In this document: piece after piece, positions 57,995 through 64,000 of the stretch | How the letters are laid out: the number at the start of each line of letters is the position of its first letter | Position numbering within the stretch: the first letter of the stretch is position 1 | NCBI GenBank assembly: GCA_020638455.1 | Contig: JACKIK010000002.1 | Location: 310,001 to 374,000, forward strand | Reading direction: 5' to 3' | DNA: 64,000 nt | DNA from: Hyphomonas sp. | Lineage (GTDB): Bacteria; Pseudomonadota; Alphaproteobacteria; Caulobacterales; Hyphomonadaceae | Position numbers and translations under genes: made by a program | The notes under the pieces: generated by a model | What the model was told of the DNA's origin: nothing | The model's input: the letters and a program-made list of their open reading frames with translations, nothing else | The model's database searches: none

Positions 57995-60151
57995 ATGTTG
58001 TGGTATTATCTCGCTCTCGCAGCGGGCGTTGTGTCGGTCTTGTTTGGATTCGTCCAGGCACGGTCGATCCAGTCTGCACCCGCTGGCGATGCGCGCATGC
58101 GCGAAATCGCGGCTGCCATCCAGGAAGGCGCGAACGCCTATCTGGGCCGCCAGTATCGCACCATCGCCATTGTCGGCGTCGTGGTGGCGATCGCTCTGGC
58201 GGTCTTCTTCAGGAACTGGCAGGAGCCGCTTGGCTTCATCATCGGCGCCGTGCTTTCGGGCGCCGCGGGCTTCATCGGTATGAAAGTGTCGGTGCAGGCC
58301 AACGTCCGCACGACGGAAGCCTCGAAGTCCGGCCTCAACGAAGGCCTCAAGATGGCGTTCAAATCCGGCGCGATCACGGGCCTCCTGGTGGTCGGCCTCG
58401 CCCTTCTGGGCATCGTCGTTTACTATGGCATTCTGACCATGGGTCTCGGCCTCGACATCACCGTCGAGGAAGAAAAGCGCCAGATTATCGACTCGATGGT
58501 TGCGCTTGGCTTCGGCGCCTCGCTGATCTCCATCTTCGCCCGTCTCGGCGGCGGTATCTTCACCAAGGGTGCTGACGTCGGCGGCGACATGGTCGGCAAG
58601 GTGGAAGCCGGCATTCCGGAAGACGATCCGCGCAACGCTGCTACCATCGCTGACAATGTGGGCGACAATGTCGGTGACTGCGCCGGCATGGCGGCCGACC
58701 TGTTCGAGACCTATGCGGTGACGCTGGTGGCGACGATGGTGCTGGGCGCGATCTATTTCGCCGGCACATCGTTCATCCACGAGCTGATGATCCTGCCACT
58801 GGCAATTGGCGCTGTCTGCATCATCACCTCGATCATCGGCACCTTCTTCGTGAACCTCGGCCCCGGCAAGACGGACGTCATGGGCGCCCTCTACAAGGGC
58901 CTGATCGTGACGGGCGTGCTGTCGATCGGCGGTCTCGCACTGGTCATTGGCTCGGTGCTGCCGAACGGTTTCGGCGTGCTGGACGGGGCGGCCGCGGAAC
59001 TCGGGATCACCGGTGAAATCACCGGTTGGGACCTGTTCGGTTGCGGCCTGCTGGGTCTCATCGTGACCGGCCTGATCGTTGTCATCACGGCGTACTACAC
59101 CGAAACGCGCTATCGTCCGGTCCGCTCCGTGGCCAAGGCATCGGAGTCCGGCCACGGCACGAACGTGATCCAGGGCCTCGCCGTTTCGCTTGAATCGACT
59201 GCGCTTCCGGCGCTGACGATCATCGCGGGCATCATTGCGACCTACAACCTGGCCGGCCTTTACGGCGTTGCTGTTGCGACCACGACCATGCTCGCCCTGG
59301 CCGGCATGATCGTCGCCCTCGACGCGTTCGGCCCGGTGACGGACAACGCAGGCGGCATCGCCGAAATGTCGGAGCTTCCGTCGGAAGTGCGCAACACGAC
59401 GGACGCGCTGGACGCCGTGGGCAACACGACGAAAGCTGTGACCAAGGGCTACGCCATCGGTTCCGCCGGTCTCGGCGCGCTGGTGCTGTTCGCCGCCTAT
59501 TCGGAAGACCTGAAGTACTTCTCGGCCCGCGCCGCTGAAGGCACGTTCTTCCATGGCGTGTCGGTCAACTTCTCGATTGCCAACCCGTACGTAGTGGTTG
59601 GCCTGCTGTTCGGCGGCCTTCTGCCGTTCCTGTTCGGCGGCATGTCGATGATGGCCGTGGGCCGCGCAGCGCAGGCTGTGGTGGAGGAAGTCCGCCGCCA
59701 GTTCCGCGAAATGCCGGGCATCATGAAGGGCGAAGTGAAGCCGGACTACGGCCGCGCCGTTGACCTGCTGACCCAGGCAGCGATCAAGGAAATGATCGTT
59801 CCGTCGCTGCTGCCGGTGCTGTCGCCGGTGGTGCTGTTCGGTGTGATCTGGGCGATTGCCGGCAAGGGCGCTGCGCTTGCTGCGGTCGGCGCCATGCTGC
59901 TCGGCGTGATTGTGACCGGCCTGTTCGTTGCCATCTCGATGACCTCGGGCGGCGGTGCATGGGACAATGCCAAGAAGTACATCGAAGACGGCAATCATGG
60001 CGGCAAGGGCTCGGAAGCCCACAAGGCCGCCGTGACGGGCGACACTGTCGGTGACCCCTACAAGGACACCGCCGGCCCTGCCGTGAACCCGATGATCAAG
60101 ATCACCAACATCGTGGCGCTGCTGCTGTTGGCGGTCCTCGCCGGCCACTAA
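57995..60151 (+). CDS. hppA: K+-independent membrane-bound proton-translocating pyrophosphatase
   Basis: The 718-residue, roughly 16-helix integral membrane pump couples pyrophosphate hydrolysis to proton export. GADVGGDMVGKVEAGIPEDD, NAATIADNVGDNVGDCAGMA and ADLFETYAVTLVATMV hold the substrate and Mg ligands. The K+ requirement signature reads GNTTKAVTKGYAIGSA, with Lys480 and Thr483 in the positions that mark the K+-independent class rather than Ala and Gly. The start ATG 57995 is preceded by GGAAGGAAAC. A strong terminator follows. It likely recycles biosynthetic PPi into proton motive force. Confidence 0.97.
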   Translation: MLWYYLALAAGVVSVLFGFVQARSIQSAPAGDARMREIAAAIQEGANAYLGRQYRTIAIVGVVVAIALAVFFRNWQEPLGFIIGAVLSGAAGFIGMKVSVQANVRTTEASKSGLNEGLKMAFKSGAITGLLVVGLALLGIVVYYGILTMGLGLDITVEEEKRQIIDSMVALGFGASLISIFARLGGGIFTKGADVGGDMVGKVEAGIPEDDPRNAATIADNVGDNVGDCAGMAADLFETYAVTLVATMVLGAIYFAGTSFIHELMILPLAIGAVCIITSIIGTFFVNLGPGKTDVMGALYKGLIVTGVLSIGGLALVIGSVLPNGFGVLDGAAAELGITGEITGWDLFGCGLLGLIVTGLIVVITAYYTETRYRPVRSVAKASESGHGTNVIQGLAVSLESTALPALTIIAGIIATYNLAGLYGVAVATTTMLALAGMIVALDAFGPVTDNAGGIAEMSELPSEVRNTTDALDAVGNTTKAVTKGYAIGSAGLGALVLFAAYSEDLKYFSARAAEGTFFHGVSVNFSIANPYVVVGLLFGGLLPFLFGGMSMMAVGRAAQAVVEEVRRQFREMPGIMKGEVKPDYGRAVDLLTQAAIKEMIVPSLLPVLSPVVLFGVIWAIAGKGAALAAVGAMLLGVIVTGLFVAISMTSGGGAWDNAKKYIEDGNHGGKGSEAHKAAVTGDTVGDPYKDTAGPAVNPMIKITNIVALLLLAVLAGH

Positions 60152-60171
60152 GGCCCGACAGATCTGAAACG

Positions 60172-60210
60172 AAGGCCCCGGAGCTGCGGCTCTGGGGCCT
60201 TTCTTTTGTT
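60172..60210 (+). terminator. Rho-independent terminator after hppA
   Basis: AAGGCCCCGGAGC pairs with GGCTCTGGGGCCTT around a short loop (60172-60201), with one internal mismatch, followed by TTCTTTTGTTTT. It starts 20 bp beyond the hppA stop. Confidence 0.9.
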
Positions 60211-60222
60211 TTGTCCATAAAT

Positions 60223-60259
60223 ATAGAGACACTCAATGGAAGGTATCCCTGCAATCAAT
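60223..60259. promoter_or_regulatory. possible OxyR binding site upstream of katG
   Basis: The tract ATAG-N7-CAAT-N7-ATCC-N7-CAAT (60223-60259) matches the four-part OxyR consensus ATAG-N7-CTAT-N7-ATAG-N7-CTAT at 12 of 16 positions with exact spacing. It lies 146 bp upstream of katG, behind the hppA terminator. This would fit peroxide induction. The oxyR gene is not in the window. Confidence 0.4.
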
Positions 60260-60404
60260 TGGTCCTATGTCGGGGATTCGCCTATGGTGCGAGCACTATG
60301 TAATCGGGCATTGGTTGCGCCTGCGGTGCGACGATGCCTTTTGCGGTCATCCCGCGTTGCACAGAGCTTACTGACGATAACTGAAGTCTCGATCGGAGAA
60401 AAAT

Positions 60405-62567
60405 ATGGACGGAAACGATATGGGTGGCGGCTGCCCGGTGATGCACGGCGGTATGACCGCTGTGGGCCGCACGGTCATGGACTGGTGGCCGAATGCGCTG
60501 AACCTGGACATTCTTAGCCAGCACGACACCAAGACCAATCCGCTGGGCAAGGACTTCAACTATCGTGAGGAGCTCAAGAAACTCGACATTCCGGCGCTCA
60601 AGAAGGACCTCGTCGCGCTGATGACCGACAGCCAGGAATGGTGGCCGGCCGACTGGGGCCATTACGGCGGCCTGATGATCCGCATGACCTGGCACGCAGC
60701 CGGCTCGTACCGCATCGCTGACGGCCGTGGCGGCGCCGGCACGGGCAACCAGCGCTTTGCGCCGCTGAACTCCTGGCCGGACAATGTCAGTCTCGACAAG
60801 GCCCGCCGCCTGCTGTGGCCGATCAAGAAGAAGTACGGAAACCGCGTCAGCTGGGCTGACCTGATCGCCTACGCCGGAACTATTGCCTACGAAACCATGG
60901 GCCTGAAGACCTTCGGCTTCGGCTTTGGCCGCGAAGATATCTGGCATCCGGAAATCGACGTCTACTGGGGCTCCGAGAAGGAATGGCTCGGGCGCGACCG
61001 CTACGAGAACAATGACGTCGCGGACTCCCTGGAGAACCCGCTGGCGGCTGTTCAGATGGGCCTCATCTACGTCAACCCGGAAGGCGTCGGCGGTGTGCAG
61101 GACCCGGCCAAGACGGCGCTGGAAGTGCGCGAGACGTTTGCCCGCATGGCGATGAATGACGAGGAAACCGCAGCCCTGACCGTTGGCGGTCACACCGTCG
61201 GCAAGTGCCACGGCAACGGCGACGCGAGCAAGCTCGGTCCGGACCCGGAAGGTGCGCCGGTCGAGGAGCAGGGCTTCGGCTGGGACAACCCGGCGATGGG
61301 CGGCAAGGCGGCCAACGCGATCACCTCCGGTCTCGAAGGTGCCTGGACGACCGATCCGACCGTGTTCGACGATGGCTATCTGAAACTGCTGTTCGGATAT
61401 GAATGGGAGAAGAAGAAAAGCCCGGCCGGCGCAAACCAGTGGGAGCCGGTCAATATCAAGGAAGAAGACAAGCCGGTCGATGCGACCGATCCCTCGATCC
61501 GCCACAACCCGATCATGACCGACGCTGACATGGCGATGAAGGTGGACCCGATCTACCGCGCCATCTGCGAGAAGTTCATGGCTGATCCGGCATACTTCCG
61601 TGACACCTTCGCCCGCGCCTGGTTCAAGCTGACCCACCGCGACATGGGTCCGAAGGCCTGCTACTACGGCCCGGACGTGCCGAAGGAAGAGCTGATCTGG
61701 CAGGACCCGGTTCCGGCCGGCAACACCAAGTACGATGTCGACGCCGTGAAGGCGAAGATTGCGGCAAGCGGCCTGTCCGTCAGCGAGATGGTGTCGACTG
61801 CCTGGGATAGCGCGCGGACGTTCCGTGGTTCCGATAAGCGCGGTGGGGCCAATGGCGCCCGTATCCGCCTTGCCCCGCAGAAGGACTGGGAAGGCAACGA
61901 GCCGGCCCGTCTCGCCAAGGTGCTGGGCGTGCTGGAAGGCATCGCCAAGGAAACCGGTGCGTCGGTCGCCGACGTGATCGTTCTGGCTGGCAATGTCGGC
62001 GTCGAGCAGGCCGCAAAGGCGGCTGGCGTGAACGTCAAGGTGCCGTTCTCGCCGGGCCGTGGCGACGCAACGGCCGAGATGACCGATGCTGCCTCCTTCG
62101 CTCCGCTGGAGCCGGTGGCAGACGGCTACCGCAACTGGATGAAGAAGGACTATGTCGTCAGCCCTGAGGAGCTGATGCTGGACCGCACCCAGCTGATGGG
62201 CCTTACGGCGCCGGAAATGGTGGTCCTGGTTGGCGGCATGCGCGTCATGGGCACCAACCATGGCGGCACGAAGCATGGCGTGTTCACTGACAAGGAAGGG
62301 GCGCTGACCAACGACTTCTTCGTCAACCTGACCGACATGGCCAACAAGTGGGTGCCGAAGGGTTCGAACATGTACGACATCGTCGACCGCAAGTCGGGCA
62401 AGACGAAGTGGACGGCGACCCGCATGGACCTCGTGCTCGGATCGAACTCGATCCTTCGCGCGTATTCCGAAGTCTATGCCCAGGACGATGCCAAGGAGAA
62501 GTTCGTGAAGGACTTCGTGGCTGCCTGGACGAAGATGATGAACGCAGACCGGTTCGACCTGCACTGA
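60405..62567 (+). CDS. katG: catalase-peroxidase
   Basis: This 720-residue bifunctional haem enzyme removes hydrogen peroxide. The distal site is RMTWHAAG (Arg93, Trp96, His97), and the proximal haem ligand is His263 in GGHTVGKCHG. Trp96, Tyr222 (MGLIYVNPEG) and Met248 (ARMAMND) match the Met-Tyr-Trp crosslink that gives catalase activity. The second, haem-free half follows from about residue 430. The start is ATG 60405 behind GGAGAAAAAT. The gene has its own terminator, and a possible OxyR site lies upstream. Confidence 0.98.
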   Translation: MDGNDMGGGCPVMHGGMTAVGRTVMDWWPNALNLDILSQHDTKTNPLGKDFNYREELKKLDIPALKKDLVALMTDSQEWWPADWGHYGGLMIRMTWHAAGSYRIADGRGGAGTGNQRFAPLNSWPDNVSLDKARRLLWPIKKKYGNRVSWADLIAYAGTIAYETMGLKTFGFGFGREDIWHPEIDVYWGSEKEWLGRDRYENNDVADSLENPLAAVQMGLIYVNPEGVGGVQDPAKTALEVRETFARMAMNDEETAALTVGGHTVGKCHGNGDASKLGPDPEGAPVEEQGFGWDNPAMGGKAANAITSGLEGAWTTDPTVFDDGYLKLLFGYEWEKKKSPAGANQWEPVNIKEEDKPVDATDPSIRHNPIMTDADMAMKVDPIYRAICEKFMADPAYFRDTFARAWFKLTHRDMGPKACYYGPDVPKEELIWQDPVPAGNTKYDVDAVKAKIAASGLSVSEMVSTAWDSARTFRGSDKRGGANGARIRLAPQKDWEGNEPARLAKVLGVLEGIAKETGASVADVIVLAGNVGVEQAAKAAGVNVKVPFSPGRGDATAEMTDAASFAPLEPVADGYRNWMKKDYVVSPEELMLDRTQLMGLTAPEMVVLVGGMRVMGTNHGGTKHGVFTDKEGALTNDFFVNLTDMANKWVPKGSNMYDIVDRKSGKTKWTATRMDLVLGSNSILRAYSEVYAQDDAKEKFVKDFVAAWTKMMNADRFDLH

Positions 62568-62587
62568 TCGACAGAACGACCTGAACG

Positions 62588-62619
62588 CGGCGCCCCGGCA
62601 AACCGGGGCGCCGTTTTTT
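62588..62619 (+). terminator. Rho-independent terminator after katG
   Basis: CGGCGCCCCGG (62588-62598), CAAA, CCGGGGCGCCG (62603-62613) forms an 11-bp perfect stem, followed by TTTTTT. It starts 20 bp beyond the katG stop and abuts the convergent rsmA stop, so it could also block read-through from that side. Confidence 0.95.
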
Positions 62620-63454
62620 ATTTGACCAGCGATGCGGCCATGCGGCGGAACTCGTCCTGCGTCAGGGTTTCCGCCCGCGCCGTCGGATCGATTCCGAGCC
62701 CCTGCAGCCAGTCTTCCGCTTTCAGGCCGTGCTTCTTCGCAAAAGGCTTCAACGCAGCGCGCAACATCTTGCGTCGCTGACCAAAGGCGGCGCCGGCGAC
62801 CTGCTCCAGCTTGTCGAGATGCGGGAAGCGCTGGTCTTCGGATAGTGGTTCAAGAACGGCTACGGCGCTGTCGACCTTGGGCGGAGGCTTGAAAGCGCCA
62901 GGCGGAAGGGTGAAGGCAATGTGCGGCTTCGTCACAGCGTGCGACAGGACGGCAAGGCGGCCGTAATGCTCCGTCCCCGGAGCGGCGCAGATACGCTGGG
63001 CGACTTCCTTCTGGAACATCAGCGCCATCTCCCCCCGCCACGCACCCGCTTTCAGCCAGTCGATCAGCAGGACGGTGCCGACATTGTAGGGCAGGTTGGC
63101 GATGATCATGGCGGGCGTTTCGGCGCCAAGCTCTTCCAGCACCTTTTCCCATCGAACTTTGCGCGCATCCTTCTCGATCACGACGAGGCGGCTATCCTTG
63201 GCTTCGGGCCAGTCGAGCAGGGCTGCGGCAAAGCGCGGGTCCGCTTCGACTGCGATCAGCTTTGTCGCGCCTTCCTTCAGGATAGCACGCGTCAGGCCGC
63301 CGGGGCCGGGGCCGACTTCGATCACTGTTCGGCCTGCGGGGGAGCCGGCAGCGGTGGCGGCCCGGTGCAGGATGTTCGGGTCGAACAGGAAATGCTGGCC
63401 AAGCGCCTTGCGCGCCGGGGCCTGCGTCAGTTCGGGGTCGTTCGCGTCGCTCAT
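62618..63454 (-). CDS. rsmA: 16S rRNA (adenine1518/1519-N6)-dimethyltransferase
   Basis: The 278-residue KsgA-family methyltransferase dimethylates two adjacent adenosines near the 3' end of 16S rRNA. ALGQHFLFDPNILHRAATAA, VIEVGPGPGGLTRAILKEG (SAM loop), LIAVEADPRFAAALL, MIIANLPYNVGTVLLIDWL (NLPY catalytic motif) and LMFQKEVAQRICAAPGTEHYG are intact. Its ATG overlaps the pdxA stop (ATGA), the frequent pdxA-rsmA arrangement of proteobacteria. The KsgA C-terminal helical part ends in TLTQDEFRRMAASLVK. Confidence 0.97.
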   Translation of the reverse strand: MSDANDPELTQAPARKALGQHFLFDPNILHRAATAAGSPAGRTVIEVGPGPGGLTRAILKEGATKLIAVEADPRFAAALLDWPEAKDSRLVVIEKDARKVRWEKVLEELGAETPAMIIANLPYNVGTVLLIDWLKAGAWRGEMALMFQKEVAQRICAAPGTEHYGRLAVLSHAVTKPHIAFTLPPGAFKPPPKVDSAVAVLEPLSEDQRFPHLDKLEQVAGAAFGQRRKMLRAALKPFAKKHGLKAEDWLQGLGIDPTARAETLTQDEFRRMAASLVK

Positions 63455-64000
63455 GCTGCGCGCCTGTTGCGTGCAACCAATGCGGCGGCGCGGATGGCGG
63501 CAATCAGGCTGTCAGGACGGGCATCCCCGCGCGCAGCGGCGTCGTAGCCGGTGCCATGGTCCGGGCTGGTCCGGACAATGGGCAGGCCGAGGGTCATGTT
63601 GACACCGCCCCAGAAGTCCAGTGTCTTGACCGGGATCAGGCCCTGGTCGTGTGTCATGGCGATGACGGCGTCGTAGGTGCCGGACAGGGCCTCCGCAAAG
63701 ACGGTGTCGCCGGGGCGGGCGTTCGAAATGTCGACGCCCTGAGAGCGGAGCAAGTCGGCAGCAGGATTGATGATGTCGATCTCTTCGCGGCCGATGGCGC
63801 CGCCTTCGCCTGCATGCGGGTTGAGCCCCGAGAAGGCAATCCGTGGCCGGAGGATGCCGAAATCTGATTTCAGCGCCGCATCGACGATGGTTCCCAGTTC
63901 GACCAGGCCCTCCCGCGAGAGGCTCCCGGGAACGCTGGCGAGCGGCTGGTGGATGGTTGCCAGTGCCACGCGCAGGCCGCCGCCTGTCAGCATCATGACG
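63451..64000 (-). CDS. pdxA: 4-hydroxythreonine-4-phosphate dehydrogenase, C-terminal part (5' end outside window)
   Basis: The frame is open to the right edge of the window, so the gene starts beyond base 64,000. About 183 residues are visible. MMLTGGGLRVALATIHQPLA, IAFSGLNPHAGEGGAIGREE and AMTHDQGLIPVKTLDF with RTSPDHGTGYDAA are the characteristic PdxA C-terminal blocks, containing metal-binding His residues. The enzyme takes part in pyridoxal-5-phosphate synthesis. It overlaps rsmA by 4 bp. Confidence 0.96.
   Translation of the reverse strand, partial: VMMLTGGGLRVALATIHQPLASVPGSLSREGLVELGTIVDAALKSDFGILRPRIAFSGLNPHAGEGGAIGREEIDIINPAADLLRSQGVDISNARPGDTVFAEALSGTYDAVIAMTHDQGLIPVKTLDFWGGVNMTLGLPIVRTSPDHGTGYDAAARGDARPDSLIAAIRAAALVARNRRAA

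Noticed and set aside
57989..60232. A 747-codon open frame antisense to hppA
   Set aside because: The product is a repetitive Asp/His/Arg/Gln-rich sequence typical of the complement of a GC-rich membrane-protein gene. No start signal or domain is visible.
60265..60298. Three CTAT words in the katG upstream region as an OxyR site
   Set aside because: Their spacings (17 and 13 bp) do not fit the 11- or 22-bp phase of the OxyR consensus; the tract at 60223-60259 fits better.
60282..62564. A 760-codon open frame antisense to katG
   Set aside because: It mirrors the codon-position GC bias of katG, yields a low-complexity His/Arg/Val-rich product without recognisable motifs, and katG is beyond doubt.
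1..64000. CRISPR arrays, insertion sequences, prophage or integrase genes
   Set aside because: No regularly spaced direct repeats, transposase motifs, phage structural genes or tRNA-associated integrase were seen. The tRNA-Lys gene is intact, with no partial copy noticed nearby.

Overview
The window looks like a piece of a GC-rich alphaproteobacterial chromosome, most likely from the Hyphomonadaceae/Caulobacterales (Hyphomonas-like). The main reasons are a MipZ division-site ATPase, a Tad/Cpa Flp-pilus cluster in Caulobacter order, a split PntA, a K+-independent H+-pyrophosphatase and TonB-dependent B12 uptake. I see no insertion sequence, integrase, prophage gene or CRISPR array. The taxonomic call is an inference from gene content, not from a phylogenetic marker search.

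Bases 1-19,500 form a glucuronoxylan utilisation island: the 3' end of a GH3/ExoP-like beta-glycosidase, a GH115 alpha-glucuronidase, a GH43 lipoprotein, a LacI regulator, an aldose epimerase, xylulokinase and xylose isomerase (isomerase route to xylulose-5-P). It continues with a uronate operon on the minus strand (uxaC, TRAP transporter dctP-dctQ-dctM, uxuB), divergent from manD-kdgK-lacI. Together these can cut glucuronic acid and xylose from xylan, import the uronate and convert it to KDPG. Two identical 14-bp LacI-type operators and two weaker relatives sit at the divergent promoters.

Bases 19,500-31,200 are mixed housekeeping and accessory genes: hisC, panC, an unrecognised gene next to mipZ, an amidohydrolase, a small unknown gene flanked by hairpins, an exported caspase-OmpA fusion, an aldehyde dehydrogenase, a thioesterase, a CPBP protease, tgt (with a degenerate zinc site) and a lipoprotein. 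Bases 31,270-39,000 hold tRNA-Lys(TTT), an S9 peptidase, folP-folB-folK, pntB-pntA2-pntA1 and an SDR.

Bases 39,000-43,700 are a cobalamin-riboswitch-controlled B12 uptake operon (btuB, btuF-like, btuC, btuD). Next come a bacterial sugar transferase, a small membrane protein, galU and a threonine dehydratase-like enzyme. Bases 47,100-54,100 are the Tad pilus machinery (cpaB, cpaC, a minimal CpaD-like lipoprotein, cpaE, cpaF, tadB, tadC) without pilin or prepilin peptidase. The window ends with accA, an exported amidohydrolase, thiL, hppA, katG (with a possible OxyR site), rsmA and the 3' part of pdxA.

The items most worth following up are the xylan/uronate regulon with its operators, the caspase-OmpA protein, the Tgt lacking two zinc cysteines, the very short CpaD-like lipoprotein, and several small unrecognised genes.
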